This document shows positions 55,566 through 64,000 of a DNA stretch of 64,000 bases, one piece after another. The first letter of the stretch is position 1; every line of letters starts with the position of its first letter. The stretch is from Shewanella sp. MBTL60-112-B2. GTDB lineage: Bacteria; Pseudomonadota; Gammaproteobacteria; Enterobacterales; Shewanellaceae. Both the position numbers and the translations under genes were made by a program. Location of the stretch: contig NZ_BPFA01000016.1 in assembly GCF_019655055.1 (NCBI RefSeq), positions 1-64,000 of the forward strand. The letters are read 5' to 3'. The notes beneath the pieces were generated by a model. It was given only the letters and a program-made list of their open reading frames with translations, was not told where the DNA came from and ran no database searches.

Positions 55566-57047
55566 ATGGCTAACTATTTTAACTCTCTGAATTTGCGTCA
55601 ACAATTGGAACAGCTGGCTCAATGCCGCTTCATGGATCGTAGTGAGTTCAGCGAAGGCTGTAACTTCATTAAAGGCTGGAACATCGTCATTCTTGGCTGT
55701 GGCGCTCAAGGTCTTAACCAAGGCTTGAATATGCGTGACTCAGGTCTAAATATCTCTTTTGCATTACGTGAGCAAGCGATTAGCGAGAAGCGTGATTCTT
55801 ACCAGAAAGCAACCGGTAACGGTTTCCGCGTTGGCACTATCGAAGAGCTGATCCCTGATGCAGATTTGGTACTAAACCTGACGCCAGACAAGCAACACAC
55901 CAATGCTGTTACTACGGTTATGCCGCTAATGAAGCAAGGTGCAACGCTATCTTACTCTCATGGTTTCAACATTGTTGAAGAGGGCATGCAGGTTCGCCCA
56001 GATATTACAGTTATCATGGTTGCGCCTAAGTGTCCGGGTACTGAAGTTCGTGAAGAATACAAGCGTGGCTTTGGTGTACCAACACTGATTGCTGTTCACC
56101 CAGAAAATGATCCTAAGGGTGAAGGTTTCGATATCGCTAAGGCGTATGCAAGTGCAACTGGTGGCGATCGCGCTGGTGTATTGCATTCTTCTTTCATCGC
56201 CGAAGTAAAATCTGACCTAATGGGCGAGCAGACTATTCTATGTGGCATGCTGCAAACGGGTGCCATCCTAGGTTATGAGAAGATGCTTGCCGACGGTGTT
56301 GAGCCAGGTTACGCAGCTAAGCTTATTCAGCAAGGTTGGGAAACAACCACTGAAGCGCTTAAGCATGGTGGTATCACTCATATGATGGACCGCCTATCAA
56401 ACCCGGCCAAGATCAAAGCATTCGATATGGCTGAAGAGTTGAAAGTGATTCTTAAGCCGCTATTTGAAAAGCACATGGATGACATCATTGGTGGTGAGTT
56501 CTCTAAGACCATGATGGCTGACTGGGCTAACGACGACGCTAACCTACTTAAGTGGCGCAGCGAAACTAACGATACCGGTTTTGAAAATGCACCAGGCTGT
56601 GAAGAGCACATCGACGAGCAAGCTTATTTCGATAAAGGCATCTTCCTAGTGGCAATGATTAAAGCAGGTGTTGAGCTGGCTTTCGACACCATGGTTGCTG
56701 CAGGCATCATTGAAGAGTCGGCTTATTACGAGTCACTGCACGAGACGCCGCTTATCGCTAACACTATTGCACGTAAGCGTTTATACGAGATGAACGTAGT
56801 GATTTCAGATACCGCTGAATACGGTTGTTACCTATTTAACCATGCTGCACTGCCATTACTAAAAGATTACGTAGCTAACATGTCTGCAGAGTACCTAGGT
56901 GGCGGTCTACAAGATGCGAGCAACGGCGTTGATAACGTCCGTTTAATCGAGGTCAACGCTGCGATTCGTGGTACAGCAGTTGAAGAAATTGGTGCTGAAC
57001 TTCGTGGTTACATGACCGAAATGAAGCGCATCGTAGAAGAGAAATAA
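55566..57047 (+). CDS. ilvC: Ketol-acid reductoisomerase (class II)
   Basis: Second enzyme of the isoleucine/valine pathway: converts acetolactate or acetohydroxybutyrate to dihydroxy acids with NADPH and Mg2+. 493 residues, class II (enteric) type. Visible: [17 protein letters not shown], nucleotide motif [17 protein letters not shown] for NADPH phosphate, [28 protein letters not shown], and [10 protein letters not shown] near the end. ATG at 55566 preferred over GTG at 55554 by alignment and AAGGTGG. Monocistronic, activated by IlvY. Confidence 0.97.
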   Translation: MANYFNSLNLRQQLEQLAQCRFMDRSEFSEGCNFIKGWNIVILGCGAQGLNQGLNMRDSGLNISFALREQAISEKRDSYQKATGNGFRVGTIEELIPDADLVLNLTPDKQHTNAVTTVMPLMKQGATLSYSHGFNIVEEGMQVRPDITVIMVAPKCPGTEVREEYKRGFGVPTLIAVHPENDPKGEGFDIAKAYASATGGDRAGVLHSSFIAEVKSDLMGEQTILCGMLQTGAILGYEKMLADGVEPGYAAKLIQQGWETTTEALKHGGITHMMDRLSNPAKIKAFDMAEELKVILKPLFEKHMDDIIGGEFSKTMMADWANDDANLLKWRSETNDTGFENAPGCEEHIDEQAYFDKGIFLVAMIKAGVELAFDTMVAAGIIEESAYYESLHETPLIANTIARKRLYEMNVVISDTAEYGCYLFNHAALPLLKDYVANMSAEYLGGGLQDASNGVDNVRLIEVNAAIRGTAVEEIGAELRGYMTEMKRIVEEK

Positions 57048-57389
57048 ATTAATTTTCACATCTATTCTAGCCGGGCTTAAATCTTAATTGATTTGGGCCT
57101 AGGCTAAAAAATTTAAATTTGAGAACGTCACGTTTTTAGAAAAAGCACTTTCGATAACTCACTTTCGATTAACCACTAAGGATTAACACCTTAATAGCAG
57201 TAATAAAGTCAGGCAGAGCATCAGATATTCTTGCACTGGTCACGGCCTAAACCGCATAGACTAGATGATAAAATTTGATGTTAGAAAGTTTTTATTGTGT
57301 TTTTTATAGGCTTTGTGGTACTTCTTAATGGTCGTGTTTTAGACGACACCGAATTTAAGCAAAGAATCTGATTAGGAACCCAGTCGAAT
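57048..57389 (+). other. ilvC 3' region and ilvG promoter region
   Basis: Imperfect hairpin about 57068-57106 (TAGCC ... GGCTA with inner AAATC/GATTT) followed by A/T run is a weak ilvC terminator. The following stretch to the leader peptide has T-rich sequence near 57290-57310, likely the ilvGMEDA promoter; no precise promoter can be called. Confidence 0.4.
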
Positions 57390-57485
57390 ATGTTCAACCA
57401 AGCTGCCCAGCTCATTATTGTGATTATTAGCGTCGTGATTATTAAATCACAGCGGGGGCTGCGCATATTGAATCGACACACCTAA
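57390..57485 (+). CDS. ilvL: ilvGMEDA leader peptide IlvL
   Basis: 31-residue leader, too short to be usually listed. After MFNQAAQ it has a run of regulatory codons: Leu, Ile, Ile, Val, Ile, Ile, Ser, Val, Val, Ile, Ile (six Ile, three Val, one Leu), then KSQRGLRILNRHT. AGGA precedes the ATG. Ribosome stalling at these codons when charged Ile/Val/Leu tRNA is scarce would favour the antiterminator, as in enteric ilvGMEDA. Confidence 0.93.
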   Translation: MFNQAAQLIIVIISVVIIKSQRGLRILNRHT

Positions 57486-57537
57486 TCTAGGTTTAAGATT
57501 GCAAAAACCCCCGCTCCGCAAGGAACGGGGGTTTTTT
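57451..57537 (+). promoter_or_regulatory. ilv attenuator (antiterminator and terminator)
   Basis: Terminator: CCCCCGCTCC (57508-57517), loop GCAA, GGAACGGGGG (57522-57531, one mismatch), T-run 57532-57537. Antiterminator: AGCGGGGG at 57451-57458 is fully complementary to CCCCCGCT at 57508-57515, and lies inside the leader peptide coding region just after the regulatory codons. A stalled ribosome would control which pair forms. Confidence 0.9.
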
Positions 57538-57614
57538 CGTATAAGGGCCCAGATAAAGTAAAAACTGAATCTAAGTCCTTATGAAATACGTTAATGGTAG
57601 TGGGGCACTGATTT

Positions 57615-57659
57615 ATGGAACAAGGGCAAATGGAGCAGAGTCAAATGGAACCTGGGCAG
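57615..57659 (+). repeat. 15-bp tandem repeat x3 at the ilvG start
   Basis: Three imperfect 15-base units, each starting ATGGA and ending in CAA or CAG, code for [15 protein letters not shown] before the conserved MIRGAD. Every unit offers an in-frame ATG. Confidence 0.9.
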
Positions 57660-59324
57660 ATGATACGAGGCGCAGATGCAGTCATCAAAGCGATTGCAGC
57701 TCACGGTGTAACTACAGTTTTTGGTTATCCCGGTGGGGCAATTATGCCTATCTATGATGCGCTCTACGGCAGCCCAGTAGAACATCTTCTCAGTCGTCAC
57801 GAGCAAGGCGCTGCATTTGCTGCTGTCGGTTTTGCAAGAGCAAGTGGCCAAACTGGCGTATGTTTTGCGACTTCCGGCCCCGGCGCCACAAATTTGGTGA
57901 CTTCCCTTGCTGACGCGCTACTCGACTCAGTTCCCGTGGTAGCCATCACCGGCCAAGTCTCTACTGCGGTTATCGGCACCGATGCCTTCCAAGAAATCGA
58001 TGTTTTAGGCATGTCACTATCGTGCACTAAGCACAGTTTTATGGTGTCCCATGTCGATGAACTCGTGCCTACGCTTTATAAAGCATTTGAGATTGCCGCT
58101 TCAGGCCGCCCTGGTCCCGTTTTAGTCGATATACCCAAAGATGTGCAAATCGCCATGCTGGAGTACAAGACGCCACTGCAAGCGGTAACGCCTGAGCCGG
58201 AGCATACGCCTGAGCAAATAAATGATGCTCGCGAGCTTATCAGTCAAGCTAAGCAGCCAATGCTGTATGTGGGCGGCGGTGTTGGCATGGCAAGCGCGGT
58301 TGACCAGCTACGTGACTTTATCAAGGTCACTGGCATTCCGTCGGTTGCCACATTAAAGGGCTTAGGCTCTATCGCGCCTGAGACCCCTGGCTATTTAGGC
58401 ATGCTGGGTATGCATGGCTCTAAAGCGTCTAACTTGGCGGTACAAGAGTGCGACCTGTTGATTGTTGTTGGCGCGCGATTTGACGACCGAGTGACTGGGC
58501 GCTTAGCCAGCTTTGCTGAAAATGCCAAGGTGATCCACTTAGACATCGATGCTGCTGAGCTAGGTAAGTTACGCCTGCCTGAAGTGGCTATCGCTGGCGA
58601 CCTACGTCAGATCCTGCCCGCGTTAACTCAAAACCTAGGTGAGCAATTTGCTCCATGGCAAACCAAGATTGTACAGATGAAGCAAGAGCATCAGTGGCGT
58701 TATGACCGCCCGGGTGAGCTTATCTATGCCCCTGCTATGCTAAATCGTTTGGCGCATAAGTTACCGCAAAACAGTGTTGTTGCCTGTGATGTGGGTCAGC
58801 ACCAGATGTGGGTGGCGCAGCATATGTTCTTTAACCGTCCTGAAGATCATCTATCGAGTGCGGGACTTGGCACTATGGGCTTTGGTCTTCCGGCAGCGAT
58901 TGGCGCAAAAGTCGCACGACCCGATGCCACGGTTGTTGTCGTATCAGGCGATGGCTCATTTATGATGAATGTACAAGAGCTAACCACCATCAAGCGTAAG
59001 CGTCTACCCGTCAAAATCTTGCTTATCGATAATCAAAAGCTCGGCATGGTGAAGCAATGGCAACAGCTATTTTTTGAAGAGCGTTATAGCGAAACCGATC
59101 TTTCTGACAACCCAGATTTCGTCAAGATGGCATCGGCGTTTGATATCTCTGGGCGTAATATCAATAAGGCCTGTGATGTCGAGGCGGGCTTAGATGAGCT
59201 GCTTAATAGCGAGGGGCCGTTCTTATTGCATGTGTCGATAGATGATGCCCATAACGTGTGGCCATTAGTGCCGCCAGGGGCGTCAAACCAAGACATGATG
59301 GATGAGATGGACAAGCAAACGTAA
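57615..59324 (+). CDS. ilvG: Acetolactate synthase II large subunit
   Basis: First enzyme of the Ile/Val pathway: ThDP-dependent condensation of pyruvate with pyruvate or 2-ketobutyrate. 569 residues; [16 protein letters not shown], catalytic Glu in [34 protein letters not shown], ThDP motif [12 protein letters not shown] (GDG..N), [20 protein letters not shown], matching IlvG of E. coli throughout. The N-terminus has three repeats of MEQGQ, so alternative ATGs at 57615, 57630, 57645 and 57660; alignment suggests the one at 57660 corresponds to the E. coli start. Confidence 0.96.
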   Translation: MEQGQMEQSQMEPGQMIRGADAVIKAIAAHGVTTVFGYPGGAIMPIYDALYGSPVEHLLSRHEQGAAFAAVGFARASGQTGVCFATSGPGATNLVTSLADALLDSVPVVAITGQVSTAVIGTDAFQEIDVLGMSLSCTKHSFMVSHVDELVPTLYKAFEIAASGRPGPVLVDIPKDVQIAMLEYKTPLQAVTPEPEHTPEQINDARELISQAKQPMLYVGGGVGMASAVDQLRDFIKVTGIPSVATLKGLGSIAPETPGYLGMLGMHGSKASNLAVQECDLLIVVGARFDDRVTGRLASFAENAKVIHLDIDAAELGKLRLPEVAIAGDLRQILPALTQNLGEQFAPWQTKIVQMKQEHQWRYDRPGELIYAPAMLNRLAHKLPQNSVVACDVGQHQMWVAQHMFFNRPEDHLSSAGLGTMGFGLPAAIGAKVARPDATVVVVSGDGSFMMNVQELTTIKRKRLPVKILLIDNQKLGMVKQWQQLFFEERYSETDLSDNPDFVKMASAFDISGRNINKACDVEAGLDELLNSEGPFLLHVSIDDAHNVWPLVPPGASNQDMMDEMDKQT

Positions 59325-59401
59325 AGGTAAAAACGCCGAGTTTGAGACATTGAATTAACGCATTGAAGCATTAGCGATAGCGCGAGACGGAGAGCAAGAA
59401 T

Positions 59402-59665
59402 ATGAACAATTACTCATTAGCATTAAATGTGCAGCAAAGGCCTGAAGTATTAGAGCGTGTGCTGCGTGTCGTTCGTCATCGTGGATTTAAGGTCGCTAAT
59501 TTGAGCATGCAGCTCAACAGTAATAACAGCACTAGCATCGATATGCTGGTGCAGAGCGAGCGCGAAGTTGGCTTGCTAACTAATCAAATAAATAAGCTTA
59601 TTGATGTAATTGATTGCCAGGTATTGGTAAACAGCTCAAGTGAACTAGCACAACAGGAAGGGTGA
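59402..59665 (+). CDS. ilvM: Acetolactate synthase II small subunit
   Basis: 87-residue regulatory ACT-type subunit. NYSLALNVQQRPEVLERVLRVVRHRGFKVANLSMQLN is the ACT betaalphabeta pattern. It supports activity of IlvG and, in enterics, is not valine-sensitive. 77 bases after ilvG and five before ilvE (stop to start), so co-translated with the latter; SD AGAGCAAG region precedes. Confidence 0.93.
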   Translation: MNNYSLALNVQQRPEVLERVLRVVRHRGFKVANLSMQLNSNNSTSIDMLVQSEREVGLLTNQINKLIDVIDCQVLVNSSSELAQQEG

Positions 59666-59669
59666 GAAT

Positions 59670-60593
59670 ATGGCCGCTAAAACAGCAGAGTTAATTTGGT
59701 TCAATGGTGAAATGATGCCTTGGGGTGATGCTAAGGTTCATGTCATGTCTCACGCACTGCACTATGGCACCTCCGTTTTTGAAGGTATCCGTGTTTACGA
59801 TACTCATCGCGGGCCGGCTGGTTTCCGCTTAACTGAGCATGTTCAGCGTCTGTTTGATTCTGCCAAAATTTATCGTATGCCGATCCCTTATAGCTTCGAT
59901 GATGTGATGCAGGCGTGTCGAGACGCCACACTCGGTAATAGCTTAACTAGTGCATATATCCGCCCCTTGGCCTTTTATGGCGACGTCGGTATGGGGATCA
60001 CACCACCAAAAGATGCTCAGTGCGATTTGTTAGTAGCAGCATTTCCGTGGGGAGCCTATCTAGGTGAAGACAGTATGGATGCTGGGGTGGATGTGGCTGT
60101 GACCTCGTGGAATCGTTTGGCGCCAAATACTATTCCAACAGGTGCTAAAGCGGGTGGCAACTATCTCTCGTCACTACAAATATCAACCGAAGCCAAACGC
60201 AATGGCTTCGATGAAGGGATCGCGCTGGACACCAACGGTTTAGTGAGTGAAGCGGCCGGTGCTAATATTTTTGTCATTAAAAAGAACAAGATCTACACAC
60301 CACCTGCAACAGCAGCTATTCTGATGGGGCTGACACGGGACAGTATTATCACCCTTGCTCGAGATAAAGGTTATCAGGTGGTTGAAGAACAAATGTCACG
60401 TGAATTTCTCTATCTTGCCGACGAGATCTTTATGACTGGTACCGCTGCTGAAATCGTGCCAGTGCGCAGCGTGGATCGTATCGAAGTCGGCACTGGCAAG
60501 CGCGGTGAGATCACCAAAGAAATTCAGCAGAGCTTCTTTGGTCTGTTTAATGGTGAGACCGAAGATAAGTGGGGTTGGTTGGAGGTTTTATAA
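59670..60593 (+). CDS. ilvE: Branched-chain amino acid aminotransferase
   Basis: PLP fold IV enzyme, last step in Ile, Val and Leu synthesis (and general BCAA transamination). 307 residues of the IlvE class I type: HALHYGTSVFEGIRVYDTHRGP, RLFDSAKIYRMPIPY, GAKAGGNYLSSLQISTEAK (PLP lysine), EIFMTGTAAEIVPVRSVD. A second, longer aminotransferase of the other type sits at 25309. Followed by a 383-bp gap before ilvD. Confidence 0.96.
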   Translation: MAAKTAELIWFNGEMMPWGDAKVHVMSHALHYGTSVFEGIRVYDTHRGPAGFRLTEHVQRLFDSAKIYRMPIPYSFDDVMQACRDATLGNSLTSAYIRPLAFYGDVGMGITPPKDAQCDLLVAAFPWGAYLGEDSMDAGVDVAVTSWNRLAPNTIPTGAKAGGNYLSSLQISTEAKRNGFDEGIALDTNGLVSEAAGANIFVIKKNKIYTPPATAAILMGLTRDSIITLARDKGYQVVEEQMSREFLYLADEIFMTGTAAEIVPVRSVDRIEVGTGKRGEITKEIQQSFFGLFNGETEDKWGWLEVL

Positions 60594-60976
60594 AAAAGCA
60601 GGTCCTAGGTGCTAGGAAAGCTAAGAAAGGTCCTAGGAAAGCACAAGCAGAGACGAACGCTGCGCTTACGGATAGCGGTTAACGGAACGTTCGCAGGCTC
60701 ACTGACGGAAAAGCCGGAAAAATTGGATTTTTGTAGGTCGGGCTTTAGCCCGTCAATCAAGATTTGATATTAAGACTTGTCGGTATAACTACTGACTCAC
60801 GAAAAAGCCGGAAAAGATTAGAGCGATATAAGAATCTAAGGATTGGCTAGATGTTTTTAGGACCTAGGGCCTAGAGCCAGGATATCAAACCTCAGGTTAA
60901 CGAATTAGAAAATAGAAGGTGAGAAATAGGTGCTATAGAACCTACAACCTTCTTTAAAAAAATAAAGGATAATGCA
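60594..60976 (+). repeat. REP-like and short repeats in ilvE-ilvD gap
   Basis: Hairpin CGGGCT-TT-AGCCCG at 60739-60752 in TTGTAGGTCGGGC...GCCCGTC, a REP-type unit; repeated segments GAAAAAGCCGGAAAA (60710, 60800 region) and CCTAGG-containing motifs around 60608-60640 and 60868-60885. No ORF supported. It splits the ilv operon, perhaps affecting mRNA stability. Confidence 0.75.
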
Positions 60977-62824
60977 ATGCCAAAACTACGTTCAGCAACC
61001 AGTACCGAAGGCCGTAACATGGCAGGAGCGCGTGCACTTTGGCGTGCCACAGGTGTGAAAGATAACGACTTCGGTAAGCCGATTATCGCCATTTCTAACT
61101 CCTTTACTCAGTTTGTGCCCGGTCACGTACATCTGAAAGATATGGGCTCTTTGGTGGCTGGTGCCATTGAAGAAGCGGGCGGCATTGCAAAAGAATTTAA
61201 TACCATCGCCGTTGATGACGGCATCGCGATGGGGCACGGCGGTATGCTGTACAGCTTGCCATCGCGTGAACTGATTGCCGATAGCGTTGAATATATGGTG
61301 AATGCACACTGCGCCGATGCCTTAGTGTGTATCTCGAATTGCGATAAGATCACCCCTGGCATGCTAATGGCGTCATTACGCCTTAATATTCCAGTGATTT
61401 TTGTATCGGGCGGCCCGATGGAAGCGGGTAAAACTAAGCTGTCAGATAAGCTTATCAAGCTAGATCTGGTCGATGCTATGGTGGCGGGTGCCGATGAGCG
61501 CGTATCTGACGAAGACAGTGAAAAGATTGAGCGTAGTGCTTGTCCAACCTGTGGTTCATGCTCGGGTATGTTTACTGCTAACTCGATGAACTGTTTAACC
61601 GAGGCGCTTGGTTTATCATTGCCAGGTAACGGCTCTATGTTAGCGACTCACGCCGATCGCCGTGAACTCTTCCTTGAAGCGGGTCGCCGTATTATGGACC
61701 TTGCCACACGCTATTACCGCGATGATGACGAGTCAGCCTTGCCGCGTAATATCGCTAACTTCAAGGCGTTTGAAAATGCCATGACCTTAGATATCGCCAT
61801 GGGCGGCTCAAGTAATACCGTGCTGCATTTACTTGCAGCAGCCCAAGAGGCTGAAGTGGATTTCACTATGGCTGATATTGACCGTTTATCTAGACTGGTA
61901 CCGCACTTGTGTAAAGTGGCTCCAGCCACGCCGAAATACCATATGGAAGATGTCCACCGCGCTGGTGGTGTAATGGGGATCTTGGGTGAGCTAGACCGAG
62001 CTAACTTACTGCATAACGATGCCTATCACGTAGCCGGAAAAAATCTTGCAGAAGTATTGGCAAAATTCGATATTGCCCAGAGTGATGACGCCGCGGTGCG
62101 TAAATTCTTCTCTGCAGGCCCTGCTGGTATTCCAACTACCAAGGCCTTTAGTCAGGATTGCCGCTGGGACAGTGTTGATGATGATCGCCAAGAAGGTTGT
62201 ATTCGCAGTCGTGAATTTGCTTTTAGCCAAGAAGGTGGTTTGGCAGTACTGTCAGGCAACGTAGCGCTTGATGGCTGTATCGTTAAAACCGCGGGCGTTG
62301 AAGTGGAGAATCACACTTTTGTGGGTAGCGCGCGCGTGTATGAAAGCCAAGACGATGCGGTAGCTGGTATTTTAGGTGGTGAAGTGGTTGCAGGTGACGT
62401 GGTGGTTATTCGCTACGAAGGCCCTAAAGGTGGACCCGGTATGCAAGAGATGCTTTACCCAACCAGTTATTTGAAATCTCGTGGTCTAGGCACACAATGC
62501 GCACTGATCACAGATGGTCGTTTCTCGGGTGGTACTTCAGGCTTGTCTATTGGCCATGTTTCACCAGAAGCGGCGGCTGGCGGCACCATAGGTTTAGTGC
62601 AAACTGGCGATCGTATTGAAATCGATATTCCGGCACGCTCAATCAAACTCGCTATCAGTGATATTGAGTTAGCGGCGCGCCGCACTGCAATGGAAGCGCT
62701 TGGTAGTGATGCTTGGAAGCCTCTAGGGCGAGTAAGACAAGTATCGATGGCACTTAAGGCCTATGCACTATTAGCGACCAGTGCCGATAAGGGCGCTGTG
62801 CGTGATACGAGCAAGCTAGTTTAA
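60977..62824 (+). CDS. ilvD: Dihydroxy-acid dehydratase
   Basis: 615 residues; [Fe-S] enzyme dehydrating dihydroxy acids to 2-keto acids in Val/Ile synthesis. Visible: [26 protein letters not shown], cluster cysteines in SNCDKITPG (C122) and [19 protein letters not shown], and [22 protein letters not shown]. Length fits the enteric type. Start preceded by AAAGGA. Confidence 0.97.
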   Translation: MPKLRSATSTEGRNMAGARALWRATGVKDNDFGKPIIAISNSFTQFVPGHVHLKDMGSLVAGAIEEAGGIAKEFNTIAVDDGIAMGHGGMLYSLPSRELIADSVEYMVNAHCADALVCISNCDKITPGMLMASLRLNIPVIFVSGGPMEAGKTKLSDKLIKLDLVDAMVAGADERVSDEDSEKIERSACPTCGSCSGMFTANSMNCLTEALGLSLPGNGSMLATHADRRELFLEAGRRIMDLATRYYRDDDESALPRNIANFKAFENAMTLDIAMGGSSNTVLHLLAAAQEAEVDFTMADIDRLSRLVPHLCKVAPATPKYHMEDVHRAGGVMGILGELDRANLLHNDAYHVAGKNLAEVLAKFDIAQSDDAAVRKFFSAGPAGIPTTKAFSQDCRWDSVDDDRQEGCIRSREFAFSQEGGLAVLSGNVALDGCIVKTAGVEVENHTFVGSARVYESQDDAVAGILGGEVVAGDVVVIRYEGPKGGPGMQEMLYPTSYLKSRGLGTQCALITDGRFSGGTSGLSIGHVSPEAAAGGTIGLVQTGDRIEIDIPARSIKLAISDIELAARRTAMEALGSDAWKPLGRVRQVSMALKAYALLATSADKGAVRDTSKLV

Positions 62825-62852
62825 TCGATTTAACGGGATTAAGAGGTAGTTT

Positions 62853-64000
62853 ATGTTGGCTCTAGCATCACAATCGCAACTAGATTTGGCGCACTATTAT
62901 TTGCAGAAGACATTACTGTCATCGGTTTATGATGTGGCTAAAGTTACGCCGCTTTCTAGCCTTAACAAGCTGTCGGCACGTTTAGGCTGTCAGGTATTTT
63001 TAAAGCGTGAAGATATGCAGCCTGTGCACTCGTTTAAACTTCGCGGTGCTTACAACAAGATAGCGGAATTGACTAAAGAAGAATGTGAATGTGGTGTGGT
63101 GTGCGCCTCGGCGGGTAATCATGCTCAAGGCGTGGCGATGTCGGCTTCAGCTCGCGGTATTAGTGCGGTGATAGTGATGCCTGAGACGACTCCCGATATT
63201 AAGGTCGATGCGGTTAGGCGTCTTGGTGGAGAAGTGGTGCTGCATGGCCAAGCGTTCGATCAGGCCAATGCTTATGCCCAAAGTCTTGCGAAGAATGAAG
63301 GGCGCGTTTATGTGGCGCCGTTTGATGACGAAGCAGTGATTGCAGGCCAAGGCACTGTGGCGCAAGAGATGTTGCAGCAGCAGCGCGATCTCGAAGTGGT
63401 GTTTGTACCTGTTGGTGGCGGTGGCTTAATTGCGGGTGTTGCGGCTTACTATAAAGCGGTAATGCCACAGGTGAAGATAATCGGTGTCGAGCCGGAAGAT
63501 TCTGCCTGTTTAAAGGCGGCGCTAGAAGCCGATGAGCGGGTGATATTGCCGCAAGTTGGTTTGTTTGCTGATGGCGTGGCCGTTAAGCAGATTGGCGCCG
63601 AACCATTTAGATTGGCTCGTGAGTATGTCGATGATGTGATCACCGTGAGTTCAGATGAAATCTGCGCAGCGGTGAAGGATATCTTTGAAGATACGCGAGC
63701 GATTGCCGAGCCGTCAGGTGCGCTATCCTTGGCTGGGCTGAAAAAGTATATTGGTAGTAATGGTAAAGGCGAGAAAGTGGGCGCGATTTTAAGTGGCGCT
63801 AACGTGAATTTTCATAGCTTGCGCTATGTGTCTGAACGCTGTGAACTTGGTGAGCAGAAAGAAGCGATTTTGGCGGTTAAAGTTCCTGAGCGCCCAGGTG
63901 TGTTTCTGCGTTTTTGCGAGCTATTAGACAAGCGAGCGATGACCGAATTTAACTACCGCTTCAGTAGCCGTGATAAAGCTGTGGTGTTTGCGGGGATTCG
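62853..64000 (+). CDS. ilvA: Threonine dehydratase (partial, 3' end outside window)
   Basis: Biosynthetic threonine deaminase making 2-ketobutyrate. Starts at ATG 62853 with AGAGGTAG before it and stays open to the window end (382 codons shown). Visible: PLSSLNKLSARLGCQVFLKREDMQPVHSFKLRGAYNK (PLP lysine in SFKLRGA), ASAGNHAQGVAMSA, PVGGGGLIAG, SGANVNF, and the start of the C-terminal regulatory ACT-like region (LAVKVPERPGVFLRF). The end lies outside, so completeness cannot be judged. Confidence 0.95.
   Translation, partial: MLALASQSQLDLAHYYLQKTLLSSVYDVAKVTPLSSLNKLSARLGCQVFLKREDMQPVHSFKLRGAYNKIAELTKEECECGVVCASAGNHAQGVAMSASARGISAVIVMPETTPDIKVDAVRRLGGEVVLHGQAFDQANAYAQSLAKNEGRVYVAPFDDEAVIAGQGTVAQEMLQQQRDLEVVFVPVGGGGLIAGVAAYYKAVMPQVKIIGVEPEDSACLKAALEADERVILPQVGLFADGVAVKQIGAEPFRLAREYVDDVITVSSDEICAAVKDIFEDTRAIAEPSGALSLAGLKKYIGSNGKGEKVGAILSGANVNFHSLRYVSERCELGEQKEAILAVKVPERPGVFLRFCELLDKRAMTEFNYRFSSRDKAVVFAGI

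Noticed and set aside
57281..57481. Minus-strand ORF over the ilv leader region
   Set aside because: Opposite to the leader peptide and attenuator, which explain this DNA better.

Overview
The window looks like a chromosomal segment of a marine Shewanella or close relative. It has an ilvGMEDA operon with a leader-peptide attenuator, srkA-dsbA, zapB, comM, several Tat-exported flavoprotein plus tetrahaem cytochrome c pairs of the kind that expand in Shewanella, c-di-GMP proteins and porins. Nothing was searched against a database; assignments rest on motifs visible in the translations and on family knowledge. No rRNA, tRNA, CRISPR array or complete insertion sequence was seen.

Layout. 1-8.1 kb: ordinary core genes (TPR-like membrane protein with a Pro-Glu repeat, lipoprotein, selO, DUF3630 protein, srkA-dsbA, zapB, NhaC-type antiporter, small beta-barrel). 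8.3-14.3 kb: envelope genes (alpha/beta hydrolase, beta-barrel, then a tightly overlapping hydrolase lipoprotein / DUF4056 lipoprotein / Omp85-like barrel operon). 14.4-25.2 kb: two paralogous respiratory modules, each with a Tat flavoprotein reductase, a tetrahaem cytochrome c, a periplasmic cupin protein and a Cys-rich TetR regulator; the first also has two porins and two matching promoters. 25.3-29.4 kb: a branched-chain aminotransferase whose 3' end and terminator are repeated 2.9 kb downstream, bracketing a PAS-GGDEF-EAL gene. 29.4-35.6 kb: lipoprotein, two tandem acyltransferases, a CSS-EAL phosphodiesterase and comM. 35.6-38.9 kb: an AT-rich accessory patch with a run of short hairpins, a membrane peptide, a tandem winged-helix protein, a HEPN-domain protein and a 25-bp direct repeat. 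39-44 kb: two-component system, DUF5666 lipoprotein, Aer-like chemoreceptor. 44.1-47.9 kb: ttrA-ttrB-like molybdoenzyme with no membrane subunit. 48.6-53.3 kb: a third respiratory module (flavoprotein, tetrahaem cytochrome and a periplasmic ammonia-lyase-like protein) with a LysR regulator. 53.5-64 kb: LysR, ilvY, ilvC and ilvL-ilvGMEDA (ilvA cut by the window end).

How it fits together. The most interesting theme is a threefold repeated logic: a periplasmic enzyme that could generate an alpha,beta-unsaturated acid (a cupin lyase candidate twice, an aromatic-amino-acid-lyase-like protein once) is coded with a tetrahaem cytochrome and a Tat flavoprotein. The flavoproteins keep the catalytic Arg/His/Arg of fumarate reductase but have lost residues that hold fumarate's second carboxylate. 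The inference is anaerobic respiration of enoates made in the periplasm. The lyase in the third module lacks a canonical Ala-Ser-Gly MIO triad, and two promoters of the first module share a 26-bp palindrome placed exactly 21 bp from a CRP/FNR-like site.
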